Shown: positions 44,987 to 54,282, numbered from the stretch's first letter. The stretch: DNA of 64,000 bases from Pedobacter sp. Leaf250 (GCF_920984735.1 NZ_CAKLBU010000003.1:242324-306323), one strand, 5' to 3'. The notes: generated by a model not told the origin, from the letters alone. Numbers and translations are program-made.

Positions 44987-47900
44987 ATGAACTTTTACAC
45001 TCGAAGTAGTTCTCCCACGGCCGAAAAACCAAAGGGCTTTACTACCAATTACTTAAACCAACAATTTATTAGGGCTATGAAACTTTTTATTTTTCTAATG
45101 ACTGTTATCTGCGTTCAGGTAAGTGCTAATGCATTTTCTCAACGCATTAATATTAGCCAAAAAAATGTACCATTGGTACGCGTTTTAATAGAAATTAAAC
45201 GTCAAACTGGCTATTTCTTTTTGTATGATACCGATTTGGTTCAGCAAAAATCAAGACCAGTAACCATCGATTTAAAAAATGCAGAATTAAACGATGTGTT
45301 AACTCAAGCACTAAAATCACAACCTTTTGGTTGGGAAATTAAGGACAATACCATTTTGATTTTTCCGAAATCGAACATCAATGAAGCTGCAAAAGCCATT
45401 GATGTTACCGGTAAAATTGTTGATGAAAATGGAAACCCAATGCCGGGTGCTTCAGTGCGTGTAAAAGGCCAATCGGCTATTTCTGTTACCGATGCAAATG
45501 GAAATTTCACCATCAGAAATGTTGATGAAAATGCAATTTTAGTAATTTCTTACATCGGTTATACAGATAGAGAAGCGGCTGCAAAAGCGCAGCTAGGTGC
45601 TTTAAAACTAACTCCATCTGCCGGAACCCTAAGTGATGTTGTGGTTACGGGCTACACCAACTACACCAAAACACAATCTGCTGCGGCAAGTTCTTTGGTT
45701 ACTTCCGAAAAAATTAATACTGTTCCAGGTTTAACGGTTGACCAGATATTACAAGGTCGTGTTCCAGGAATGAGTGTAATTTCTACTTCTGGCCAGCCAG
45801 GTCAAAGTGCATCGGTTGTTATTCGTGGTATTGGTAGCGTAAATGGATCATCTACGCCATTATTTGTTTTGGATGGTGTGCCAATTGAAGCAGGATTTTT
45901 CCAAACGATCAATCCAGAAGATATTGAATCAGCAACGGTTTTAAAAGATGCCTCGGCTAAAGCACTTTATGGCTCAAGAGGATCGAATGGTGTGATTGTA
46001 TTGACCTCAAAAAAAGGTAAAATTGGTAGAGTTGCTGTAAATTACACTTCACAATATGGTTTCTCTAACTTAAGCAGGCCAAATTTCGAAATGATGAACA
46101 CTTCGCAACGGTTACAGTTTGAAGAAGAAATTGGTGCTAGTTTCGGTCGTAACATTGGCCCAGGTTGGACATACTCTCCCAAAAACCCAACTTATGCTGC
46201 AGGAACAGCAACAACTCGTGCACGTGCAGATTATATTATTGATAGCTTAAAACAAATCAATACCGATTGGAGAGATATCTTCTTTCAACGTGGAAAATTT
46301 CAGGAACAGCAAGTAAGCGTTAGTGGTGGAAATGAGAAACTTCGTTTTTACAATTCGTTAAACTATTACAGCCAGGAAGGTGTAGCTAAACGTACAGGAT
46401 TGGATCGTTACTCTTTAAGAAGTAATTTAGATTTTAATGATGGTAAATTTAGTGGCAGCACAAATGTATCCATCGGTTATTCTCAATCTAGCTTTACAGA
46501 AGGAGAAGGTGGCACAGGTGCAGGTACGGCAATGGCTTCAGTTTATTATGCATTACCTTACGAAAATCCTTATGCTTCTGATGGTACTTTGGTACACCCG
46601 GGAAACAGATCTCAATATTTTATTTTAGATCAGCGTGAAGGTAGTCAGGCTTTAGAGCGTTTGCTGAATTCATCAGATAAAACAGAACAGTTAAAATCTA
46701 TCATCAGCACCAATTTTGCTTACCAGATTTTACCTGAGTTAAAAATAACAACCAGAGCGGGTATTGATTACCGTCAATCAACTGATCAGGTATTTATCAA
46801 TCCAGATTCTTATTATGGATCAAGAAGTGTTGCCAATACTTTAGGCGGTAAAGGTCGCTTAACAGATGCAAGTAGAAGAAATTTCAATATTATTTCTACA
46901 ACGGGTTTAACTTACGCTAAAAAATTCAACGAAGTTCATGATTTTGAAGCCTCTGCTTTCTATGAGTACGTTTACAACAACTTTAATTCGTTTGGTTTTA
47001 GTGCTTATGGTATTGATGGTCGTTTGCCTGAAACACCAGCTGGTGCAACAAACGGTAGCGCAACATTTTTACCAAGTACCACTGGTGGTAAAACTAAAAA
47101 TGCTTTAGCATCTATTATGGGTGTTGCCAGATATACTTATGATGATAAATATACCTTAACAGGAAGTTACCGTTATGATGGATCGACCAGAGTGGCACCA
47201 CAAAACAAATGGCATGGTTTCTATTCATTCGGTGCCAATTGGAATGTTAAAGGCGAAGAGTTTTTAAAGAACAATGAGTTAATTAACGATTTACGTGTAA
47301 GAGGAAGTTATGGTATCACGGCAAGTCCTTTTGGAGGCGATTTCTTGTATTTACCAACTTATGCAGTGAATACCTCTTACGGCGGTGCTCCAGCATTAAG
47401 AGCAACTACACCAGGCAACGCGGATTTTGACTGGGAATACGTAAAAGAATTTAACACTGGCTTTGATTTGGCCATGTTCAAAAATAGGTTACGCGTAACA
47501 GTTGATTATTACAATAGAAAAACTACGAACATGTTCATTAACCAACCACTTCCTCCTGAAGCAGGCTTTTTGGAAGCAAATTTAAGTGCTGGAGTAATGA
47601 GAAACAGAGGATTAGAGTTTGATGTAAGCGGAGACGTGATTAAAAACCAGGATTTCATCTGGACAGTTGGTGTAAACGCCGGATATAACAAAAACAAAAT
47701 TTTGCATGTGACTGATTTGGTTGATTCTTATCCAGATGGAGACACTAGAATATTAAAAGTAGGTTTACCTTATGGAACATATTTCGCACCAGATTGGGCA
47801 GGTGTAAATCCGCAAACAGGAGAACCACAATATTATAATCTTGATGGCTCAATTACAACTGCTTACAACGTAAACACGCAAAGCAATACCAATTCAGGAA

Positions 47901-48388
47901 GTTTGTATCCAACCTTTACAGGTGGTTTTAATACTTTATTGAGCTACAAAGGCATAACTGCATCAGCATTGTTCTCATTCGTATCAAATGTAATGCGTTG
48001 GAATAATGAAGATTTTTACAATGAAAATCAACGTTATGCTACCAGTAACCAATCAATTAGAATGTTAGAAAACAGATGGCAGGTTCCAGGTGATACTGGC
48101 GATGACGCGATTTTACAAAAATTCGATCTTCCGAGAAACTTTACATCAAAAGATATTCAGGATGCATCATTCTTAAGATTAAGAAATGTAAACATCGGTT
48201 ATTCTTTACCAAAAAGTTTATTGGAAAAAACTAAAATTATTAAAGGTGTTAAAATCTTTGTTCAAGGTCAAAACTTATTTACCTGGACCAAATGGAGAGG
48301 TTTAGACCCAGAAAATAATGCAGTTTATGGACGTTTTCAATATCCTAACACCAGAACTTACACCGCAGGCTTAAACGTTAACTTTTAA
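44987..48388 (+). CDS. SusC/RagA receptor with N-terminal STN signalling domain
   Basis: 1133 residues. A long N-terminus leads to a signal peptide ending AFSQ near residue 52; an alternative start at 45077 (MKLFIFLMTVICVQ) is possible. An STN domain (about 57-125, PLVRVLIEIKRQTGYFFLYDTDLV) is followed by a carboxypeptidase-D regulatory-like domain (about 140-220), the plug (VIRGIGSVNGSSTPLFVLDGVPIEAG, ASAKALYGSRGSNGVIVLTSKKGK) and the barrel ending in F. Of the three complete SusC proteins in the window only this one has STN, in line with the sigma/FecR pair in front of it. The genes behind encode enzymes for beta-aspartyl peptides, so its cargo may be cyanophycin-derived or another peptide. 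Confidence 0.94.
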   Translation: MNFYTRSSSPTAEKPKGFTTNYLNQQFIRAMKLFIFLMTVICVQVSANAFSQRINISQKNVPLVRVLIEIKRQTGYFFLYDTDLVQQKSRPVTIDLKNAELNDVLTQALKSQPFGWEIKDNTILIFPKSNINEAAKAIDVTGKIVDENGNPMPGASVRVKGQSAISVTDANGNFTIRNVDENAILVISYIGYTDREAAAKAQLGALKLTPSAGTLSDVVVTGYTNYTKTQSAAASSLVTSEKINTVPGLTVDQILQGRVPGMSVISTSGQPGQSASVVIRGIGSVNGSSTPLFVLDGVPIEAGFFQTINPEDIESATVLKDASAKALYGSRGSNGVIVLTSKKGKIGRVAVNYTSQYGFSNLSRPNFEMMNTSQRLQFEEEIGASFGRNIGPGWTYSPKNPTYAAGTATTRARADYIIDSLKQINTDWRDIFFQRGKFQEQQVSVSGGNEKLRFYNSLNYYSQEGVAKRTGLDRYSLRSNLDFNDGKFSGSTNVSIGYSQSSFTEGEGGTGAGTAMASVYYALPYENPYASDGTLVHPGNRSQYFILDQREGSQALERLLNSSDKTEQLKSIISTNFAYQILPELKITTRAGIDYRQSTDQVFINPDSYYGSRSVANTLGGKGRLTDASRRNFNIISTTGLTYAKKFNEVHDFEASAFYEYVYNNFNSFGFSAYGIDGRLPETPAGATNGSATFLPSTTGGKTKNALASIMGVARYTYDDKYTLTGSYRYDGSTRVAPQNKWHGFYSFGANWNVKGEEFLKNNELINDLRVRGSYGITASPFGGDFLYLPTYAVNTSYGGAPALRATTPGNADFDWEYVKEFNTGFDLAMFKNRLRVTVDYYNRKTTNMFINQPLPPEAGFLEANLSAGVMRNRGLEFDVSGDVIKNQDFIWTVGVNAGYNKNKILHVTDLVDSYPDGDTRILKVGLPYGTYFAPDWAGVNPQTGEPQYYNLDGSITTAYNVNTQSNTNSGSLYPTFTGGFNTLLSYKGITASALFSFVSNVMRWNNEDFYNENQRYATSNQSIRMLENRWQVPGDTGDDAILQKFDLPRNFTSKDIQDASFLRLRNVNIGYSLPKSLLEKTKIIKGVKIFVQGQNLFTWTKWRGLDPENNAVYGRFQYPNTRTYTAGLNVNF

Positions 48389-48399
48389 TATTTACAGCA

Positions 48400-49791
48400 A
48401 TGATTAATAAAATATATCAAAAATACGCACTTATATTTTCGTTGTTAGTTTTAACATCGTCGTGTGCAAAATTAGATTTAGTACCAACAGATACGATTTC
48501 ACCAGATAAGGCCTACAGAAACATCAGCGATGTAAATTTGGGTGTTTTAGGTGCTTATGCCCTTTTAGATGGTGGCACTATTGGTGTGGTTTCAACAGTT
48601 TCAGATGAGGCTACATTCCCAACAGAAAATACGGTTGGAAACAGCGACGCTTTCAGATGGCTTTATAATGCCGGTAGTGGTTCAGTTACAGCACAATATA
48701 GTACATTCTATGTAGCAATCGATCGCATCAATAGAACTTTAGCGGGTTTAGATGCATTAACGCTTACCGGAGCTGATGCAGCCACAGGTTCTCGTTACCG
48801 CGGAGAATTATTGGCATTACGTGCTTATTTCCACTTTGAGCTACTCCGTAATTATGCAGCTGCCTATCAAGCAGGTGCATTAGGTATTGCATACATGAAA
48901 ATTTCTGCAATTGTTTATCCATCAAGAGATAATTTTGAAGTAGTAGTTGCTAACGCAAAAGCAGATTTAGTTGCTGCAAAACCCTTAATTCCCCAAACTT
49001 TTACAGATAAAACCCGCATAACAAAAGCAGCAGTTTCTGCTATTCAAGCAAGGTTGGCTTTGTACGAAAAAAACTGGAGCGAAGCCATTACCTATGCCAA
49101 CGAGGCTATTGCAGCAGCTCCTTTAGCTTCAAAAGCGCAATTTCCTGGCATTTGGACTGATGCGAATGACAACGAAGTAATCTGGAAAGCAAAACGTGTT
49201 GGAACTACAGATTCTCGTTTAGGCGATTTCTATTTCCGCCAAACCGGTGGGATTGTTTTATATGCCCCTGCTTTTAAATTGATTAATACTTTTGATAAAG
49301 TGAACGATTTGCGTTATCCTGCATACATCAGATTTGATGCAACAAGAACCGGAACGAGATCTCAATATTTGGTGAATAAATATATTGGAGGTACATCAAC
49401 AGCACCTGGTTTAACCGATATTAAATTATTCCGCACAGGCGAAATGTATTTGATTAAGGCAGAAGCTGAAGCAGAATCATCTGGTGATGCCGCTGGAGAT
49501 CTAAATGCCTTACGTAATGCCCGTATCAATGGTTATGTAAATGCTACTTTTGCTGATAAACCAACTTTAATCGCGGCTATTTTAGAAGAGCGTTACAAGG
49601 AGCTGGCTTTCGAAGGTCACCGGTTTTTTGATTTAAAAAGAAGAGGTTTGCCAGTAACAAGGTTGGCTGCTGATGCCGTTAATGCATCTGGGGCGGTTAT
49701 TTTGCCTGTTACACAAGCTCAGTATTCTTTTCCAATCCCAGCATCAGCAATATCAGTAAATAAAAATACGGTTCAAAACCCTAACTATTAG
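48400..49791 (+). CDS. RagB/SusD family outer membrane lipoprotein
   Basis: 463 residues. Lipobox LTSSC (Cys22), then AKLDLVPTDTISPDKAYRNISDVNLGVLGAYALL, the typical SusD N-terminal helix. The TPR-like part includes RGELLALRAYFHFELLRNYA and the C-terminal part has ILEERYKELAFEGHRFFDLKRRG, a SusD hallmark, ending VQNPNY. It belongs to the classical RagB/SusD group, unlike the two SusD-like_2 proteins elsewhere in the window. It begins 11 bases after the SusC stop and should bind the substrate at the cell surface. A palindromic repeat separates it from the S51 peptidase gene. Confidence 0.94.
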   Translation: MINKIYQKYALIFSLLVLTSSCAKLDLVPTDTISPDKAYRNISDVNLGVLGAYALLDGGTIGVVSTVSDEATFPTENTVGNSDAFRWLYNAGSGSVTAQYSTFYVAIDRINRTLAGLDALTLTGADAATGSRYRGELLALRAYFHFELLRNYAAAYQAGALGIAYMKISAIVYPSRDNFEVVVANAKADLVAAKPLIPQTFTDKTRITKAAVSAIQARLALYEKNWSEAITYANEAIAAAPLASKAQFPGIWTDANDNEVIWKAKRVGTTDSRLGDFYFRQTGGIVLYAPAFKLINTFDKVNDLRYPAYIRFDATRTGTRSQYLVNKYIGGTSTAPGLTDIKLFRTGEMYLIKAEAEAESSGDAAGDLNALRNARINGYVNATFADKPTLIAAILEERYKELAFEGHRFFDLKRRGLPVTRLAADAVNASGAVILPVTQAQYSFPIPASAISVNKNTVQNPNY

Positions 49792-49818
49792 GCTTATCAT
49801 AAATAATTATTTTGAGTC

Positions 49819-49874
49819 TTGTCATATTGAGCCTGTCGAAACGCAAATTAGCCTTCGACAAGCTCAGGTTGACA
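49819..49874. repeat. REP-like palindromic repeat between SusD and S51 peptidase genes
   Basis: Imperfect inverted repeat with arms around TGAGCCTGTCGAA and TTCGACAAGCTCA, about 18 of 22 bases pairing, with a 12-base centre. A related pair of ends is seen at 63731-63871. As an mRNA hairpin it could separate the expression of SusC/SusD from the enzymes. Confidence 0.75.
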
Positions 49875-49905
49875 AGTTGAGTGATGATACAGTCTTTAAA
49901 TTTAA

Positions 49906-51000
49906 ATGATGAAACAATCCTTTCTTCTCCTCTTAATGGTTTATTGCTTTTCAGTAATGGGATGTAGTAAAACCACCACATCACCATCACCACCTTCTAC
50001 AGGAGGTGGAACAACCAACCCAATCGCGAAACGCAGACCAGCTTCCATCGGAATAGTTGGCGATAGTACTAATATGGTGAAATCTACAACCGGCGGAATG
50101 GTTTTGATGGGTGGCGGAGCTGATGTCGATGCCGCTTTCAAGTGGATGATTGAAAGAAGTGGTGGTGGTGATGTGGTAGTTTTACGTGCTTCAGGTACGG
50201 ATGCTTACAATCCATATATTAATGGCTTGGGCAATGTTAATTCTGTAGAAACTTTGCTAATCAATACCAAAGAGTTGGCGAATAACGATACTGTAGCCTA
50301 TATTATCCGCAATGCTGAAATGGTTTTTATTGCAGGGGGCGATCAATCTGATTACATGAGAAATTGGAAGGGTACAAAAACCGAACAGGCACTCAATTAT
50401 CTTTTAAATGATAAAAAGGCGCCAGTGGGCGGCACAAGTGCAGGTTGTGCCATTTTAGGTGGTTTTTATTACAGTGGCGAAACTGGTGGAGTTACTTCTG
50501 CGCAAGCTTTAGCAAATCCTTACGATGCCAATGTTACCCTATATGATAACGATTTTTTGAAAGCACCATATTTGCAAAATGTAATTACTGATCAGCATTA
50601 TTTAACCCGCGATCGTGATGGCAGGTCGGTTGTATTTTTAGGGAGGATAAATAAAGATTGGAAAACACCGGCAAAATGTATCGCTGCTGATGAACGCACC
50701 GCTGTTTGCATCGATAAAGATGGAATGGCTAAAGTTTTTGGAGATTATTCGGTTACCAGACCTTACAGTTATGCTTACTTCATCTCTTCTGATGCTGGTA
50801 AACAACCTGAGCAAATGGAAGCTTTTAAAAAAGCAATTTGGAACAATAATGAAAAAGCGGTGTCAGTTTATGAAATTCCTGCTTCTGTTAATGGTGGAGG
50901 AAACTTTAATGTTGCTAACTTTAAAGCAAACGAAGCCACGGGTGGCAAATGGTATTGGTGGTGGATTGATAATGGAGTTTTAAATAAAAAAGATCAATAG
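49906..51000 (+). CDS. S51 family cyanophycinase-like lipoprotein
   Basis: 364 residues. The signal ends in lipobox VMGC (Cys20), followed by a Thr/Ser/Pro/Gly-rich linker. The S51 fold shows VFIAGGDQSDY (Asp146, Gln147), the nucleophile elbow VGGTSAGCAIL with Ser178, and VITDQHYLTRDRDGRS with His231, each equivalent to cyanophycinase motifs. S51 serine peptidases of this type cut the beta-linked Asp-Arg backbone units of cyanophycin; other members act on Asp-X dipeptides. It should be anchored to a membrane facing the periplasm or outside. It lies between SusD and an isoaspartyl peptidase gene that starts 6 bases after its stop. It is more divergent than the second S51 copy, so the substrate may differ. 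Confidence 0.85.
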   Translation: MMKQSFLLLLMVYCFSVMGCSKTTTSPSPPSTGGGTTNPIAKRRPASIGIVGDSTNMVKSTTGGMVLMGGGADVDAAFKWMIERSGGGDVVVLRASGTDAYNPYINGLGNVNSVETLLINTKELANNDTVAYIIRNAEMVFIAGGDQSDYMRNWKGTKTEQALNYLLNDKKAPVGGTSAGCAILGGFYYSGETGGVTSAQALANPYDANVTLYDNDFLKAPYLQNVITDQHYLTRDRDGRSVVFLGRINKDWKTPAKCIAADERTAVCIDKDGMAKVFGDYSVTRPYSYAYFISSDAGKQPEQMEAFKKAIWNNNEKAVSVYEIPASVNGGGNFNVANFKANEATGGKWYWWWIDNGVLNKKDQ

Positions 51001-51006
51001 AATAAA

Positions 51007-52032
51007 ATGAAAGCATTGAAATTATTTGCGGTATTACTATTCTCTGTATTAGCATTGAATACTTCTGCACAGCAGAAAAAATATGTAATGGTTATTCATG
51101 GCGGTGCCGGAACCATTTTAAAAAAGAATATGACGCCTGAAAAAGAAGCTGCTTATGTAGCGGCTTTAACGCAGGCATTGCAGGCAGGTTATGCACAAAT
51201 CAAAGCTGGAAAATCTAGTTTAGACGCGGTGGAAGCTACCATCCATGTTTTAGAAAACGATCCACATTTTAATGCGGGGAAAGGTGCGGTGTTTACCCAC
51301 GATGGTAAAAACGAACTCGATGCTGCAATTATGGATGGTAAAACGTTAATGGCAGGAGCAGTTGCAGGTGTTACAACCGTAAAAAATCCAATTTCAGCAG
51401 CAAGAGCAGTAATGGAAAAATCTGAACATGTAATGATGGTGGGCGCTGGCGCTGATCAGTTTGCCAAAGAAGCGGGATTGGAAATCGTTGATCCGAAATA
51501 CTTTTGGACTAAAGAACGTTGGGATGGATTGCAACAAGCAATAAAGGAAGATTCTACCAAGGCAGTTTTAGATCATGGAAGTAAGAAATCAGAATTATTG
51601 GGTACTAAAAACCACGATTATAAATTCGGAACAGTAGGTTGCGTGGCCTTAGATAAAGCTGGTAATTTAGCAGCAGGAACGTCAACAGGTGGAATGACCA
51701 ATAAAAAATACGGTCGCGTAGGCGATGCACCAATAATTGGCGCCGGAACTTATTGTAACAACGAAACGGCGGCCGTTTCTTGTACAGGTTGGGGCGAGTT
51801 TTATATTCGTAATGTTGTAGCCAAAACCATTTCCGATTTAATGGAATACAAAGGTTTGTCGGTAAGTGAAGCCTCAAAAATTGCTTTGGATAAAGTAGGG
51901 AAAATGGGTGGCGATGGTGGCTTAATTGCATTAGATAAAAAAGGGAATATTGCAATGCCATTTAATACGGAAGGCATGTATCGTGGCGCAATTACAGCTG
52001 ATGGTAAAATTGAAGTAAGCATTTATAAATAA
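51007..52032 (+). CDS. Secreted isoaspartyl peptidase / plant-type L-asparaginase
   Basis: 341 residues with a signal peptide (1-21, ending NTSAQ). The Ntn-hydrolase family marks are all present: VIHGGAGTILKK, LDAVEATIHVLENDPHFNAGKGAVFTHDG, ELDAAIMDG, and the self-cleavage site before Thr209 in YKFGTVGCVALDKAGNLAAGTSTGGMTNK. After autocleavage Thr209 becomes the nucleophile. These enzymes hydrolyse beta-aspartyl dipeptides and asparagine, and in cyanophycin breakdown they split beta-Asp-Arg. Export fits breakdown outside the cytosol. It is placed between two S51 peptidase genes and overlaps the next start by one base (TAATG). Confidence 0.94.
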   Translation: MKALKLFAVLLFSVLALNTSAQQKKYVMVIHGGAGTILKKNMTPEKEAAYVAALTQALQAGYAQIKAGKSSLDAVEATIHVLENDPHFNAGKGAVFTHDGKNELDAAIMDGKTLMAGAVAGVTTVKNPISAARAVMEKSEHVMMVGAGADQFAKEAGLEIVDPKYFWTKERWDGLQQAIKEDSTKAVLDHGSKKSELLGTKNHDYKFGTVGCVALDKAGNLAAGTSTGGMTNKKYGRVGDAPIIGAGTYCNNETAAVSCTGWGEFYIRNVVAKTISDLMEYKGLSVSEASKIALDKVGKMGGDGGLIALDKKGNIAMPFNTEGMYRGAITADGKIEVSIYK

Positions 52033-52874
52033 TGAAGAAACTATTTCTTTTCAATATTTTTCTTGGAATCTCTTTGCTTTTAAATGCTCAAGGCAAATTG
52101 GCAAAAGGCAGTTTATTTATTATTGGCGGAGGAAATCGTTCTGATGTCTTAATGAAAGAAATGCTTAATACAGCCAGTTTAAAAGCAAACGATTACATTA
52201 TTGTTTTGCCAATGGCGAGCGAAGTTCCGGAAGTTGGTTTCGGAACGCTTTCTGCTCAGTTACAAAAGCTTGATCCCAGAAAGATTAGAAACTTCAATTT
52301 TGCAAAGCATGATGTAAATGATAAAAAGTGGACCGACTCTTTAGCTGGCGCAAAGCTGATTTATATCCTTGGAGGTGATCAAAGTCGCTTTATGAATGTA
52401 GTTTTAAATACACCGGTTTACACAGCTATTCATAAAGCCTATCAAAACGGTTCTACCATCGCCGGAACAAGTGCTGGCGCTGCGGTAATGAGTAAATACA
52501 TGATCACTGGGAAGCAACTTTTAGATACCGTTTACAAAGAAACCTTCAATAAACTTTGGGATAAAAACATAGAGTTTTCGCCTGGAATGGGCTTGTTGGA
52601 AAACACCATTATTGATCAGCATTTTTTAAAAAGAAACCGTTATAACCGGTTAATTTCCGCTCTTGCAGCTCATCCTGATTTGGTTTGCGTGGGTATCGAT
52701 GAAAGCACAGCGATTATTGTTCATGGCAATAAAGCCACCGTTGCGGGCGAAAGTCAGGTCATTAGATTGGCTAATCCAAAAGAATTAAAAAAAACAGATA
52801 AAGGTTTGCTGAAATTTAAGCAGGCCGAGTTTGGAATTTTTACCGAGGGTGATGTAATTGATATCAAACCCTGA
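52032..52874 (+). CDS. Secreted cyanophycinase (peptidase S51)
   Basis: 280 residues with a signal peptide (1-20, ending LLNAQ). Motifs match cyanophycinases closely: GSLFIIGGGNRS, VLPMASEVPEVG, LIYILGGDQSRF (Asp116, Gln117), the nucleophile Ser147 in AGTSAGAAVMS, and GMGLLENTIIDQHFLKRNRYNRLISAL with His197. A late motif VGIDESTAIIV is also standard. The enzyme releases beta-Asp-Arg dipeptides from cyanophycin. The start codon overlaps the isoaspartyl peptidase stop, so the two are translated together. It is the last gene of the sigma-FecR-SusC-SusD locus and is followed by a strong terminator. Confidence 0.92.
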   Translation: MKKLFLFNIFLGISLLLNAQGKLAKGSLFIIGGGNRSDVLMKEMLNTASLKANDYIIVLPMASEVPEVGFGTLSAQLQKLDPRKIRNFNFAKHDVNDKKWTDSLAGAKLIYILGGDQSRFMNVVLNTPVYTAIHKAYQNGSTIAGTSAGAAVMSKYMITGKQLLDTVYKETFNKLWDKNIEFSPGMGLLENTIIDQHFLKRNRYNRLISALAAHPDLVCVGIDESTAIIVHGNKATVAGESQVIRLANPKELKKTDKGLLKFKQAEFGIFTEGDVIDIKP

Positions 52875-52886
52875 TAAGATTTGATT

Positions 52887-52922
52887 AAAAAGCCTATTTG
52901 GAAATATTCAAATAGGCTTTTT
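52887..52922 (+). terminator. Terminator of the sigma-FecR-SusCD-cyanophycinase locus
   Basis: A perfect 14-bp stem (AAAAAGCCTATTTG and its complement) with an 8-base loop and a T run, 12 bases after the cyanophycinase stop. Confidence 0.92.
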
Positions 52923-53004
52923 CATTTTGGAGGTTGTACGTTTTGATCGTCAAATGTAACCGGAAACAAAAAAATACCCTATATTTCATGCTTAAAACCT
53001 ATCC

Positions 53005-54273
53005 ATGAAAGCAATTTTTTCCAACTTAACATTTCAGGTTATCGTTGCAATTATCATCGGGATCTTTGTAGGAACTTATTTCCCGGAGTTTGCGTCGACA
53101 GCGAAATTGATTAGTCAAGGTTTTATTAACCTGATTAGCATGTTAATTGCGCCTATCATTTTCTTTACCATCGTTTTGGGTATCGCACACATGGGCGATA
53201 TGAAAAAAGTCGGCAGAGTGGGAGGAAAGGCATTATTGTATTTTGAAATCGTAAGTACAATAGCCATTGCGGTTGGTTTGTTAGTGGCTAATATTCTCAA
53301 ACCTGGCGACGGAGTAATTGCTAAATCCGGAGATGCCACCAAAATATCTGGCTATGCAGAACAGGCCAAAGACATGAATTGGGCCGAATTTTTTTTGCAC
53401 ATTATTCCACATAATGTAATTGCCGCTTTTGCTGAAGGAAATATTTTACAGATTTTATTATTTGCGATTCTATTTGGTTATGGCTTAAATAAATTGGGCG
53501 GTGAAGGAACTTCGGTTTTAAATGCTTTTGATAAAATTTCGAAGGTGCTATTTAAAATCATGAAAGTGATTATGCGCTTGGCTCCAATTGGCGCTTTCGG
53601 CGGAATGGCTTTTAGCATTGGTACACATGGATTGCAAAGTATTTTCGGTATGGCTAAACTGATGGGATCAGTTTATCTGACTTGTGTTTTATTTATCTTT
53701 GTTGTACTCAACGGCATTTGCAGGTATTATAAATTCAGTTTGTGGTCTTATCTTAAATTCATCCGTCAGGAGATTTTAATTGTTTTAGGAACCTCTTCTT
53801 CAGAATCGGCGCTGCCCAGTATGATGCAAAAAATGGAAGATATCGGTTGCGATAAATCGGTTGTGGGTTTAGTTATCCCTACGGGATATTCTTTCAATTT
53901 GGATGGTACTGCAATTTATCTGGCCATGGCAGTAATTTTTCTTTGTCAGGTTTTTCACGTCGACTTATCATTAGGACAACAAATAACAGTTTTGGGTGTG
54001 TTGATGGTTACCTCAAAAGGCGCTGCAGGGGTAACGGGTAGTGGTTTCATTGTATTGGTATCTACACTTACGGCATTGAAAATTATGCCCATCGAGCACA
54101 TCTCTATTTTAATTGGTGTCGATCGTTTTATGAGCGAAGCACGAGCAATTACAAACGTAATTGGAAATGGTGTAGCAACAATCGTAATTGCTAAAAGCGA
54201 AAATCAGTTTGATGAAGCAAAGTATTTAAAAGCCATTCGGCCAGCCATGATTGAAAAAAATGAGGAAATTTAA
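53005..54273 (+). CDS. Dicarboxylate/amino acid:cation symporter (DctA/DAACS family)
   Basis: 422 residues with eight or more membrane segments and two re-entrant hairpins. Signature motifs: GTSSSESALPSMM, GYSFNLDGTAIYLAMAVIFLCQ, SKGAAGVTGSGFIVLVSTL and DRFMSEARAITNVIGNGVATIVIAK. These resemble DctA, which takes up C4-dicarboxylates and sometimes aspartate with protons or sodium; GltP-like glutamate/aspartate transport is also possible. The gene lies 130 bases after the cyanophycinase gene, behind a terminator, so it has its own transcript (a TATATTTC near 52980 is a weak -7). Aspartate uptake would suit the locus upstream, but this link rests on position only. Confidence 0.92.
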   Translation: MKAIFSNLTFQVIVAIIIGIFVGTYFPEFASTAKLISQGFINLISMLIAPIIFFTIVLGIAHMGDMKKVGRVGGKALLYFEIVSTIAIAVGLLVANILKPGDGVIAKSGDATKISGYAEQAKDMNWAEFFLHIIPHNVIAAFAEGNILQILLFAILFGYGLNKLGGEGTSVLNAFDKISKVLFKIMKVIMRLAPIGAFGGMAFSIGTHGLQSIFGMAKLMGSVYLTCVLFIFVVLNGICRYYKFSLWSYLKFIRQEILIVLGTSSSESALPSMMQKMEDIGCDKSVVGLVIPTGYSFNLDGTAIYLAMAVIFLCQVFHVDLSLGQQITVLGVLMVTSKGAAGVTGSGFIVLVSTLTALKIMPIEHISILIGVDRFMSEARAITNVIGNGVATIVIAKSENQFDEAKYLKAIRPAMIEKNEEI

Positions 54274-54282
54274 GAAGGTTTC

